DNA of 53,727 nucleotides, from the NCBI GenBank assembly GCA_023388055.1, contig JAEWGW010000014.1, positions 1-53,727 of the forward strand. The letters are read 5' to 3'. A model generated the notes under the pieces. The model was not told the DNA's origin and did no database searches. It saw nothing but the letters and a program-made list of their open reading frames with translations. Position 1 is the first letter of the stretch, and the number at the start of each line of letters is the position of its first letter. This document shows, one piece after another, positions 32,823-42,388 of the stretch. The stretch comes from Bacillota bacterium (lineage in GTDB: Bacteria; Bacillota; Bacilli; Paenibacillales; NBRC-103111). Both the position numbers and the translations under genes were made by a program.

Positions 32823-35800
32823 ATGTCACCGGATTGGATCAAGCAAAGAAACAAACGACGCCCCGTATTGGCGGGGATTGCCGCTGCCGCCTGCCTGTTT
32901 TCCTCACTTTTGGCCGGAGTAGGTTCGGTTGGGGCTGAACCTATTCCTGCCGGGGAAGCCCAAGGGGACAGCGGCGTTCAAAACAGACTGGTGGAATTCA
33001 ACGTGGATGCCGGCACCGATACCGTAACGCGGGCCAAGGCGGAGCAGTACAACAATGCTAACAACATCAACAAGAACATCAACAATGTGGAGCAGGTTGT
33101 AAATGCTTTAGGCCCTGATGGCCTGAAAACCCAAGCGCTTCGTAATTTTATTATGATTAACTGGTTCTATAATGAAAACGTTTCCTCTATTGATGACCCG
33201 GCTAACCAGAGCAACGTTTATCTACAGGGGATGCGGAAGGCGGACAATGACTTTTTTACCCGCTATTCCGAAAATATGCTTTTGGTGTTTAAGTTCAGCA
33301 GCACGGACCTGTCCAAGCGGGTGCTGGGACCCAACGGCACCAACTTTGCCGAGCTGGAGAAGGGTATGAAGGTGATTCTGGAGGGCATCAAACGGGCCAA
33401 CTCCAAGGTGAAGTACATCGAGGCGGGCAACGAATTCGACCTGGATGTAGCCTTTCAGGGCACCACCCGGGCCAATCTGGACGATTACATGAAGATGTAC
33501 AAAGCCTTTTCCAATGCAGTGAAGCATGTTAACAGCCTGGGTCTGCCCGGGGAACCACTGCAGCTGGGCGGCCCTACTCTGGCTCAATTCAGCGAGCTTC
33601 TGCTGGCAGGTTTTCTGGACCGCGCCGCAGCTGCAGGGGATCAGGTGGATTTTATCTCCTGGCATCATTATCGACCGGACTCGGCTGCCTTTCAGGAGCA
33701 GACAGCCACAGTGAAAAGGCTGCTGGATGAGCGCAAGCTCAGCATTCCCATGGTGGTCAGCGAATACGGCTTTGTAGGCGGGGGGACTGACTACAACCCT
33801 TCCAAGGAGCTCCTGGCGAAAAACGCTGCGTTTATGGCGGATACTTCTTATCAGATGAGCTTGGGCAGCGCCGGGCATCCCGTCCTGCCTATGTCCTGGG
33901 TGACCAGCCATGATACCGCTTATTTCAAGAATGAATATTTGACGGGCTACCAGCTGAGCCGTGGAACTGCGGGCTTCGAAAATTATGACATCCAACAGCC
34001 TGCGGCCAAGCAGTATCTGTATATTCGCGGGGTTGGGGACACCGCTCCCGGTGAAACAGTGGCGGCCAACCGGGGCAAACCCGTCCTCGGCATTAAGGAA
34101 ATCAAGCTGTACGATGAGGCAGGCGCCGAAATCGCCATTCCCGCCGGAGCAGTCAGCGCCAGCAACGGGGCAGGCAATTTTGCGCCTACAGGTGCAGTGA
34201 CAGACGGGAATGACAGCACCTTCTGGGACGGCAGCGACACCACTGTAGCTGTGGAGTCCAAGGTGGCTCTGCGGGTGGACCTGGGTGCCGCCGCTCCAAC
34301 GGTTAAAACCGTCTCCATCAAGTGGCATAATGTAACCGCATCCCCGGAAATGCCGGTATACCGCTTCCGGTCCTACGGCTCCGATGACCAGATTGTCATC
34401 TACGATTATCTGGGCCATGTGAAGGCAACTCCCTTTTTCCACGTGCTGCAGATGCAGTCCTGGCTGGGGGATACGCTGCTTGCAACCCGGGGCGGGAGCA
34501 ACGACGCCACCGGCGTGCGGATGATGGCCACCCGGAACAGCAGCGACAAGGTGACCATGATGGTCTGGAATACGCAGCTGGACGGGGCGGAAGGGTTTGA
34601 TGTGAAAATTAATGTGGACCATCTGCCCTCCGGCTTCACCGGAAAAAATGTGCACATGAAGCGTTTCCTGACGGATGAGGTGCACAGCAACCTCCAATAC
34701 GACAATGACGACCGTCTCGATGTGATGGAAGACCGGATTATGCCGCATGCCGGAAGCGCAGGGCTGGATTTTTCCCTGGGCCGCAATGCCGTGAGCTTCA
34801 TCGAGCTTACCGCCACAGATGAACAGGCGGATGCCATCATTTCCGTTAATGCAGCGGCTGCAGTGCCCTCCGGGGATGGAGCGGCGCTGACAGATGCCGA
34901 TCCCGCCACCGTATGGACAGCACCCAATGCGGCCTACCCCCAGGTGGTCACGTTGAACCTCGGGACAGAAACCGCAGTGAAGGGCATAAACATCGACTGG
35001 GCCAACGAGACCCTATACAACTTCCACTACATGGTGGAAACCAGCCTGGACGGCACTGCCTTCACCAAGGCGGTTGACCACACCATGGCCTCCGGAGCAG
35101 GTGTTGGCGGAACGGAATACAAGCCCACATGGGGTGATGCCCTTGACCGCTTCACGGCTGACGCCCGGTATGTCCGGGTGACGGTCACCGGCATTGTGGG
35201 CCAGGACACCCCCGTGGCTCCCGTCTCCATCCGCGACATCAAGGTACTGGGTGAAGCGTCGCTGCTCAAACACAGCTTTGCCGGGGCTGCCAACCCGACA
35301 GGCTGGACAACCGGCGGCAACGGCTCCTGGGCTCCGGCAGAAGGGTACACAAGGGCCAGCCTGGCCAATACCCAGGTAGCACAGGCTACCTTCGGCAGCA
35401 CGATCTGGAAGGACTACACGGTGGAGGCCAAGGCCAGGCTGGCAGGCGATATGCCCTCGGAGCGGGCCGCCTTTAATCCCGGTTTACTTGTCCGGGGCCA
35501 TGGAAGCTCCGCCCACAATAATGCCTACCGCTTCCGGATTACGGGCAACAATGATGCCCGGGTGTACAAGGTGGTGAACGGCAGTGCAGGCAGTATTGTG
35601 AAGCAAGCGGCATTGCCCTTCCAGGTGCAGCCGCAAACCTGGTATACCCTCAAGGTTGAGGCTGTTGGCAATACCTTCAAATTTTATGTAAACGGCCAAT
35701 TTGTTCTGGATTATACCGATGAAGCAATGGGGGATTACGGCAGCGGTAAACCCGGCCTGATTGCCGGAAACGTGAATACGGATTTCTCGGATATTAAAGT

Positions 35801-37508
35801 AACGCCGCTCCTGCCCCAATTAAGCGGCATTCAGGTGAATGGCCAGCCGGTGGCCTCCATGGCCCATGGCCAAAGCGTTGGCGCAGCTGTGCTTCCCCAA
35901 GGGACAGATCTGTCCCAGGTTAGCATTGCCGCAGCCGTCCAGCCCTCCGGCGGCACCGCCTGGATCAGGGGGAACGGGCAATTGGATCTGAACACGGCAG
36001 GCAATGCTCCCCGCAAGGTTACCGTGTTGGCCAAGTCCGCAGATGGCAGTACTGCTATTCCGTATTCCCTGTATGTGCGGGCTGTGTCCACAAACACGGA
36101 ATTGGCGGCTGTGAAGCTATCAGCAGGCAGTGATCCTGTTTTAGTGCCGGGGCAATATGAGTACCAGGTGCAGCTCCCCTCTTTGACCCGGGTGGTCACC
36201 ATCCGGAATGCAATTCCGGCTGGCGTTTGGTACGGCGCAGCAGCAGAGGTGCTCCAACAGCCGCAGCTGGTTAATGGGCAAGGAACCGCGATCGTTCGTG
36301 TGACCGCCGAAAGCGGCGCGGTGTTGGATTACACCTTCCGGTTCACTGTACGGCCCGAGGCTACACGTGGCGCCGTTACGTATCAGGAGAACTTCAACGA
36401 CGGTTTGATCCGCGAAGGCTGGACCCAGCCTGCGGCGGGGCAGTTCCGCGTGGTGGACGAGGTTTACGGCGAGAAATTCGCCCAGCGGGATGTCAACGCC
36501 AACAATATCATCATGTCCAACAGCAGCAGTGTTTCGGGAGATGCGGATATTTCCGTCCGGGTAAAAGCGGTTGATCCCACCGCCTATCCCGGCTTGGCAG
36601 CGAGAGTATCGGCGGACAACAAGAATTTTTACATGCTCCGCATCAAGCCCAACGAAAGCAAAATTTCCCTGGGCAAGGTGATCAACGATACGTTGAAGGA
36701 GCCCAATAACCTGACGGTTTCCGCTCCCATTGATGTGAACAAGTGGTACCAGCTCCGAATGGTGCTTGAGGACAACAACATCAAGGCTTATGTGGATGAT
36801 CAGCTGCTATTTGATGTAACGGACGGACCGGATGTATTCGACACGGCCTTTACCCCTTGGACCTCCGGTAAAGCGGGCATCCGTGTAGCCAATGCCAGAG
36901 CGGCCTTCGACGATCTTCTGGTGACCGGCATTTCCGGTGAAAATGCGCTGCCCGCCATTACCCTGTACGGACCGGCGGTGATGTCCATTCCGGCGGGAAG
37001 CAGCTTCACCGATCCGGGTGCGGCGGCTCTGGATGCGGAGGACGGCGATCTTGCAGCGGCCATTACCGTAAGCGGACAGGTGGACACGACGGTGCCGGGC
37101 ACCTATGTCCTCCGATACAATGTGACGGACAGCAAGGGCGGCAGCGCCTTGGAGGTAACCCGTACCGTACATGTGCTTCCCGTAGCCAGAAGCTTCGGGA
37201 TCACCGGCACGCTGGACAGAACCGGCAGTTTAACCGCGACTGTGGCTGTAGAACGGCTGGACGGGACAGCAGACCATGAGGGGATGGAGGTTGGGTTCTT
37301 CCAGCTGATGAACGGCGCAACACCAGTGAGCTACACGGCTATCGAGAAGGATATTCCCGGCACAGGAGCGGTTTCTCTGTCTGCCACCTTCGACGCAGCC
37401 GATCCGGAGAATGTGGCCTATACCGTACGGGTTTTTGTCCTGGACAGCCTGGAGCTGGATGAAAGCCGCCTTCCCTACGCGTTATCCGATGTGGCGGTAC
37501 TAAACTAA
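32823..37508 (+). CDS. giant secreted multidomain protein with clan GH-A-like glycosidase domain (paralogue 1)
   Basis: This 1561-aa exported protein has a signal peptide of ~38 residues. A TIM-barrel glycosidase domain follows, with a likely acid/base Glu204 (YIEAGNEFDLD) and nucleophile Glu314 (MVVSEYGFVGG), preceded by DFISWHHY. An F5/8C-like module at ~398-525 interrupts the catalytic region before ATPFFHVLQMQSWLGD. Next come a second F5/8C-like domain (~664-810), a LamG-like domain (~814-1000), beta-sandwich modules (~1000-1180), another LamG-like domain (~1186-1370), a DUF5011-like Ig domain (~1376-1455) and a ~105-aa unknown C-terminal domain. It has no SLH repeat. I cannot assign a known GH family; GH39 or GH79 relatives are possible. 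AAGGAGG precedes the ATG. Confidence 0.8.
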   Translation: MSPDWIKQRNKRRPVLAGIAAAACLFSSLLAGVGSVGAEPIPAGEAQGDSGVQNRLVEFNVDAGTDTVTRAKAEQYNNANNINKNINNVEQVVNALGPDGLKTQALRNFIMINWFYNENVSSIDDPANQSNVYLQGMRKADNDFFTRYSENMLLVFKFSSTDLSKRVLGPNGTNFAELEKGMKVILEGIKRANSKVKYIEAGNEFDLDVAFQGTTRANLDDYMKMYKAFSNAVKHVNSLGLPGEPLQLGGPTLAQFSELLLAGFLDRAAAAGDQVDFISWHHYRPDSAAFQEQTATVKRLLDERKLSIPMVVSEYGFVGGGTDYNPSKELLAKNAAFMADTSYQMSLGSAGHPVLPMSWVTSHDTAYFKNEYLTGYQLSRGTAGFENYDIQQPAAKQYLYIRGVGDTAPGETVAANRGKPVLGIKEIKLYDEAGAEIAIPAGAVSASNGAGNFAPTGAVTDGNDSTFWDGSDTTVAVESKVALRVDLGAAAPTVKTVSIKWHNVTASPEMPVYRFRSYGSDDQIVIYDYLGHVKATPFFHVLQMQSWLGDTLLATRGGSNDATGVRMMATRNSSDKVTMMVWNTQLDGAEGFDVKINVDHLPSGFTGKNVHMKRFLTDEVHSNLQYDNDDRLDVMEDRIMPHAGSAGLDFSLGRNAVSFIELTATDEQADAIISVNAAAAVPSGDGAALTDADPATVWTAPNAAYPQVVTLNLGTETAVKGINIDWANETLYNFHYMVETSLDGTAFTKAVDHTMASGAGVGGTEYKPTWGDALDRFTADARYVRVTVTGIVGQDTPVAPVSIRDIKVLGEASLLKHSFAGAANPTGWTTGGNGSWAPAEGYTRASLANTQVAQATFGSTIWKDYTVEAKARLAGDMPSERAAFNPGLLVRGHGSSAHNNAYRFRITGNNDARVYKVVNGSAGSIVKQAALPFQVQPQTWYTLKVEAVGNTFKFYVNGQFVLDYTDEAMGDYGSGKPGLIAGNVNTDFSDIKVTPLLPQLSGIQVNGQPVASMAHGQSVGAAVLPQGTDLSQVSIAAAVQPSGGTAWIRGNGQLDLNTAGNAPRKVTVLAKSADGSTAIPYSLYVRAVSTNTELAAVKLSAGSDPVLVPGQYEYQVQLPSLTRVVTIRNAIPAGVWYGAAAEVLQQPQLVNGQGTAIVRVTAESGAVLDYTFRFTVRPEATRGAVTYQENFNDGLIREGWTQPAAGQFRVVDEVYGEKFAQRDVNANNIIMSNSSSVSGDADISVRVKAVDPTAYPGLAARVSADNKNFYMLRIKPNESKISLGKVINDTLKEPNNLTVSAPIDVNKWYQLRMVLEDNNIKAYVDDQLLFDVTDGPDVFDTAFTPWTSGKAGIRVANARAAFDDLLVTGISGENALPAITLYGPAVMSIPAGSSFTDPGAAALDAEDGDLAAAITVSGQVDTTVPGTYVLRYNVTDSKGGSALEVTRTVHVLPVARSFGITGTLDRTGSLTATVAVERLDGTADHEGMEVGFFQLMNGATPVSYTAIEKDIPGTGAVSLSATFDAADPENVAYTVRVFVLDSLELDESRLPYALSDVAVLN
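33173..33186 (+). promoter_or_regulatory. cre-like sequence inside the first giant glycosidase gene
   Basis: TGAAAACGTTTCCT matches the catabolite-responsive element consensus (TGWAANCGNTNWCA) at 13 of 14 positions. It lies ~350 bp into the gene, where a CcpA roadblock would be possible. Confidence 0.4.
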
Positions 37509-37527
37509 AAAGGAGGGTTCCAACGAT

Positions 37528-40500
37528 ATGAGCGATTTGACCAGCAAAAAGGAATGGAAACGGGGCAAGTCCCCCTTCAGTGCACTGACGGCAGGACTGT
37601 TGGCTGCGTCCATGGCCCTGGGCCTGGCTCCCGCCTTCCCGGAGACCGCCCAAGCGGAGGTTTCCCCCACAGCCCAGGTACTGACCGCCGACTACGGCGT
37701 CAGCGACGGTACGTTAATCCGCACGGAGCAATTCAACAATACCAACTATTCTCCCCTGCCTGTCCACGTGGTGGAGGAGCTGGCGGGTATTAAGACCAAG
37801 GTGGTCCGGGATTTTGTCAAAATCAACTGGTACTACAACAAGGACGCCAATAACCCGGACCGTCTGGCCTACAGCATCGATACACCGGAGAATCTGGCCA
37901 CTAATCCGGACCTGCTCAGCGGGCGCAAGGAAACCTATGATTTTATGGGGCAGTTTTCGGAGTCCCTCTTAATCTCCCTGGCTTATTCCTACGGGGGCGA
38001 TGCCAATCCGGGCAAAAATCGCCTCTTGGCCGGGGAAGAAACCATGAACTGGGATGAATATGACAAGGCCATGCGGGTGATTATCCAAACCCTCAAGGAG
38101 AAGAACCCCAAGCTGGAGTATATCGAGGTGGGCAATGAGCCCAACCTGGAGCCTGCGTATTACGGTCATGTGAAGAACGATATCCCCGGTTACATGCGGA
38201 TGTACGAGGGTATGTCCAAGGCTGTGGTCTGGGTGAACCAGCAGCTGGGCCTGACTGATACCTTCGGTGCCAACGGCGTCCGCCTGAAGGTGGGCGGCCC
38301 GGTGCTGTCCGGCTATGATTTTGCCAAACAAAAGCAGTTTGTGGACATTGCCTACCAGAACCATTATCAGGTGGATTTTGTATCCTGGCACCGGTACCGG
38401 CAGGAGGTGACCCAGAATGAAACCCAAGCGGTGGAGATGCGCAATTATCTGAAGGATAAGTATCCCAATGCGACCCTGATCGTCAGCGAATATGGCTGGA
38501 AGGGCGGCGGGGGGTTAAGCGACAGCACCAGCAATGTGGCTTTGGCCAAACAGGCAGCCTTTATGACGGATTCAGCATATTTCTATGAAAAGGGCCGTGT
38601 GGACATCCCCATGAACTGGGTGGCGGTCCATACGCTGAATGCGTACTTCAAGAACCAGTTCGATGTGGATTACGCTTTGAGCAGCGGAGCTGTAGGCTGG
38701 CAGGAGTATGCGGCCAATGATCCGAAGCCTGTGCAGTACATGAACCTGCGCGGCTGGAGGGAATCCGCCACCTCCCAGCAGATGAAGATCCGGGACATTG
38801 AGTTTTATGGCGTGGACGGGCAGAAAATTACGGTTCCTAACGCCGTCAATGATCCCTCGATTGCCGCTGTTACAGACGGGGATCCGGCTACCGAGTTTTT
38901 GCAGGGGGATTATTGGAGCTGGCTGAAATTTGATTTGGGATCCCCTCAGCAGATTGCTAAGGTCAGGATTCATTGGGGCAATGCCCAGGTCAACAAGTTC
39001 CAGATCGTGGGTACCACCGACAAGCTGCACTATTATGAGGTGCTGGGCAAAACGTATTTTACCCCGTATTTTAATACCATGAGGTTGTTGGCCATGTTGG
39101 GAGACGAGAAGGTTGCGGTGACCGGCAATGATACAGGCAACACGGGTGTGCGGATGCTGGCCACCAAAAACAGCGACGCCAAAGCCACCCTGATGGTCTG
39201 GAACCACCAGCTGGACGGGACCGCCACCAAGGAGGTCAGCGTTCAGGTGCAGAATTTGCCTGCCGGCTTCCAGGGGAAAACCCTCCGCTACAAAACATAT
39301 CTGGTGGATGCCACCCACAGCAATTATGCCTATAACAAAATCGACAGTCTGGAGGTGGTAGGCCAAGGAACGGCCAACATCACCGGCACGGAGGTGTTCA
39401 ACGAAACGCTGGCGCCCAATGCGGTGATGCTCATCGAGCTGGAGGCTGTGGATGCCAGCATCAATAACATGGTGTCCGCCGGCAAAACGGTAACGGGGGA
39501 CCTGCAGAATCTGCCGGCTCTGGTGGACGGCGACGGGCGTACGGCTGCAACGGCCGTCTCCGGCAGCTATCCCCAATCGGTGGTCATCGATCTGGGAAGG
39601 ACCTTCCAGGTCAGCGGTGCTGAGATCAAGTGGAGCCAGGCGGAGCTGCAGGGCTACCGCTACTCCATTTCGGCCAGTGCGGACAACAGCTCATATTCCA
39701 CCGTTGTGGACGCCACCTACGGCGCCTGGTCTAAGGGGAATTCGCTGCATTGGTTCCCGGCCTCCGCTCGTTATGTGAAGCTGACGGTGACCGGATCTTA
39801 CACGGGGCAGCCCTTGTCCATTGACGATATCAGCATTTACGCCGATGGGCTCTACAAAAACGGCTTCGAAACAGCGGAGGACCGTGATCTGTCCGGCTGG
39901 AAAACAAAAGGCTACAGCAGCAAGTATACCGTCTGGGACTACGGCACCGATACGGTGACGGGCAGCACCTATACCGTTCCCCACGAGAGCTTCGGCTCTG
40001 TGTCGGATAACTTCGGCTTTTTCGGGGAGAACTCCTGGGCAGATTACGGTATAGAAGCCAAGGTGAAGGTGGATAACCCCGCTTATACCGGCGATGTGAA
40101 AATGGGGGTTACCGCCAGAGCAGGCAAAGGCCGTGCCGACGAGCACCGGAACCTGCATTATTCCCTGCTCCTGGTGAAGGACAGCGGCATCTCCAAGCTG
40201 GTGCTGCAGCGGGATAACACCGATATGCCCACCGGCAAAAAGAACAACATCGAGCTGGACAGCGTTGTGCTGGACGGCATTGACCCGGCCCGCTGGTACA
40301 CCCTCAGGCTGGAGGCGGTTGGACCCAATCTGAAGGGTTATCTGGACGGTATGCTGCTGGTGGAATACACCGACCATGACGTCTACGACGGCAAGGATGC
40401 CCTGCTTCCTGCAGGTCTGGCGGGGATTCGCGGCAGTAAAACCAAGGTCCGGTTTGACGATATCCGGGTATATCCCATCATGCCTTTGCTTAGCGACATC

Positions 40501-42273
40501 CAGGTAAATGGAGTGTCCATCACCGGCTTCAATCCGTTGAAAAACGACTACCTGGTCAAGCTCTCCGGCCCCGGATCGGATAAGGCTACAGTAACCGGGA
40601 CGGTCTACGGGGGCGCCAATGCGGTCGTATCTCCCGCCAGCTCAGGTGCGCTTCCTTTGGGGGGAACCGGGGAAGAGGTGGTGCATCTGATCGCCGCTCA
40701 ATCCACGGAGGGCAACGGGGCTACCTATTACCGTGTCAGCCTGCGCAAGGCCAGTGAGGATGCCACCTTAAGCTCCCTGAAGCTGTCGGTGATTCCGGAC
40801 AACGGAGCTTACAATCCCACTGTGCTGCAGCCTGCCGATATTCTTCTTGCCCCCGGTGTGTATGACTACCAGGTGAAGATTCCTTCGCGAACAGCGTTTG
40901 TGTCCGTTAAGGAAGCCATGGCTACGGTGAGCAATCTGGCCACGGTGGAGGTAGCGAATGCGCCTATCGTCAACGGGACCGGCACCTTGACTGTGAAGGT
41001 GACCGCAGAGGCGGGCAACAGCCAGGTGTATACCCTTCATTTGACGGCCAATGAGGAAGCGCCTCTTGGAACGGTGCTGTTGGACGAAAACTTCGAAACC
41101 GGCACCTACAATCAGGATGCGGCTACCGGCTGGAGAAACGCAGACAATACCCAAACCCAGCATCTGAGAGTGGCGGAGGATGTATCCGGTCGTGTTATGG
41201 AAAAAACAACCAACGATAATATGGCCTTCAGTGTAGGCAGCAGCTCCTGGACCAATTATGAGGTACGGGCCAGAGTCAGAGCTACCGCAGATACGGGCTT
41301 GCCGGGTATTATCGCCCGTGCGTCCGATGATCTGAAGAACTTCTACATGCTGAGAATCCATAACGGCGAGAACAATCTGGCCGGGGGCAGCACAGGCTAT
41401 ATTGCTCTGGGCAGAATGGTCAACAACAGTCTGAAGGAATCGTCCATCAAGAAACCCTTCCCTTATGAAGCGGGGAAATGGTACCAGCTCCGGCTGGTTG
41501 TGAACGGCAGCCGCCTGATGGGATATGTGGACGACAAGCTGGTGTTCGATGTCACGGATACGGGCAGCGGTTTGTTCTCCGATAATCCGCCGCCATTGAC
41601 CCAGGGCAAAGCGGGCATCCGGACTGCCAACCGTCCGGCGCAAATTGACGACTATGTGGTAGCCCTGCTGCCGGGGGACACCACTCCGGTGCCGGATACG
41701 GTGAAGCCTGTTATTACCCTGAATGGAGAGGCTGAGATGTCCATTCCCGCAGGCACTGTATTTACCGATCCCGGTGCTGCCGCTATGGATAATGTGGACG
41801 GTGACCTGTCGGCCGCCATTGTGGTGACGGGCCAGGTGGACACGGCGGTGCCCGGTGTGTACACCCTGCGGTACAACGTTCAGGATAAGGCGGGTAATGC
41901 TGCCCAGGAGGTGATCCGGACAGTTACGGTGTCCGGTACTGTGGGAGAGGGCAAGTCCTTTATGGTGAAGGGCGGACTGGTGGGAGACAGGACCCAGGGT
42001 TTAACCGCCCGGGTTACGGTTATTCCGGTAGACGGTGCTCCGGCCCATGAAGGGGATGAGGTGGTCTTTTTCCAACTGATGAAGGGGGATGCTCCGGTTT
42101 CTTATGCGGCTCTCAAGACCGATATTACCGGACTGACCACCTTGGCTGCACACTTCGATGTGGCTGACCCGGAGAATCCGGCGTATTCCATCCGGGTGCT
42201 GGTAGTGGATCAATTGCTCCCTGCGGGTGGCGCGCTACCTGAGGCCTTATCAGATAAAGCAGTTTTGAAATAA
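37528..42273 (+). CDS. giant secreted multidomain protein with clan GH-A-like glycosidase domain (paralogue 2)
   Basis: This 1581-aa exported paralogue of the preceding protein starts 20 bp after it and was probably formed by tandem duplication. The signal peptide ends near residue 44 (AQAE). Likely catalytic residues are Glu204 (YIEVGNEPNLEP) and Glu321 (IVSEYGWKGGG), with DFVSWHRYR before the nucleophile. The same domain order follows: an F5/8C-like insert (~400-515), a second F5/8C-like domain (~641-775), LamG-like (~777-980), beta-sandwich modules, LamG-like (~1185-1380), a DUF5011-like Ig domain (~1388-1470) and the shared unknown C-terminal domain. Active-site loops differ from paralogue 1, suggesting a related but different linkage. 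Confidence 0.8.
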   Translation: MSDLTSKKEWKRGKSPFSALTAGLLAASMALGLAPAFPETAQAEVSPTAQVLTADYGVSDGTLIRTEQFNNTNYSPLPVHVVEELAGIKTKVVRDFVKINWYYNKDANNPDRLAYSIDTPENLATNPDLLSGRKETYDFMGQFSESLLISLAYSYGGDANPGKNRLLAGEETMNWDEYDKAMRVIIQTLKEKNPKLEYIEVGNEPNLEPAYYGHVKNDIPGYMRMYEGMSKAVVWVNQQLGLTDTFGANGVRLKVGGPVLSGYDFAKQKQFVDIAYQNHYQVDFVSWHRYRQEVTQNETQAVEMRNYLKDKYPNATLIVSEYGWKGGGGLSDSTSNVALAKQAAFMTDSAYFYEKGRVDIPMNWVAVHTLNAYFKNQFDVDYALSSGAVGWQEYAANDPKPVQYMNLRGWRESATSQQMKIRDIEFYGVDGQKITVPNAVNDPSIAAVTDGDPATEFLQGDYWSWLKFDLGSPQQIAKVRIHWGNAQVNKFQIVGTTDKLHYYEVLGKTYFTPYFNTMRLLAMLGDEKVAVTGNDTGNTGVRMLATKNSDAKATLMVWNHQLDGTATKEVSVQVQNLPAGFQGKTLRYKTYLVDATHSNYAYNKIDSLEVVGQGTANITGTEVFNETLAPNAVMLIELEAVDASINNMVSAGKTVTGDLQNLPALVDGDGRTAATAVSGSYPQSVVIDLGRTFQVSGAEIKWSQAELQGYRYSISASADNSSYSTVVDATYGAWSKGNSLHWFPASARYVKLTVTGSYTGQPLSIDDISIYADGLYKNGFETAEDRDLSGWKTKGYSSKYTVWDYGTDTVTGSTYTVPHESFGSVSDNFGFFGENSWADYGIEAKVKVDNPAYTGDVKMGVTARAGKGRADEHRNLHYSLLLVKDSGISKLVLQRDNTDMPTGKKNNIELDSVVLDGIDPARWYTLRLEAVGPNLKGYLDGMLLVEYTDHDVYDGKDALLPAGLAGIRGSKTKVRFDDIRVYPIMPLLSDIQVNGVSITGFNPLKNDYLVKLSGPGSDKATVTGTVYGGANAVVSPASSGALPLGGTGEEVVHLIAAQSTEGNGATYYRVSLRKASEDATLSSLKLSVIPDNGAYNPTVLQPADILLAPGVYDYQVKIPSRTAFVSVKEAMATVSNLATVEVANAPIVNGTGTLTVKVTAEAGNSQVYTLHLTANEEAPLGTVLLDENFETGTYNQDAATGWRNADNTQTQHLRVAEDVSGRVMEKTTNDNMAFSVGSSSWTNYEVRARVRATADTGLPGIIARASDDLKNFYMLRIHNGENNLAGGSTGYIALGRMVNNSLKESSIKKPFPYEAGKWYQLRLVVNGSRLMGYVDDKLVFDVTDTGSGLFSDNPPPLTQGKAGIRTANRPAQIDDYVVALLPGDTTPVPDTVKPVITLNGEAEMSIPAGTVFTDPGAAAMDNVDGDLSAAIVVTGQVDTAVPGVYTLRYNVQDKAGNAAQEVIRTVTVSGTVGEGKSFMVKGGLVGDRTQGLTARVTVIPVDGAPAHEGDEVVFFQLMKGDAPVSYAALKTDITGLTTLAAHFDVADPENPAYSIRVLVVDQLLPAGGALPEALSDKAVLK

Positions 42274-42294
42274 ACACAACCAATTGGAGTTACA

Positions 42295-42336
42295 GCGGGA
42301 TTGCCGGTGCTTGTGAAATGCGGCATTCCCGTTTTT
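42295..42336 (+). terminator. rho-independent terminator after paralogue 2
   Basis: CGGGATTGCCG and CGGCATTCCCG pair with one bulge/mismatch and are followed by TTTTT. It would separate the two giant genes from the third glycosidase gene. Confidence 0.75.
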
Positions 42337-42388
42337 CTCAACTAAAAATGTTCGCGCTTACATTCTGACGTGGAGAAAGGATGAGTTC

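Noticed and set aside
33222..34748. 508-codon minus-strand frame opposite the giant glycosidase
   Set aside because: Antisense shadow; no domain or start signal.
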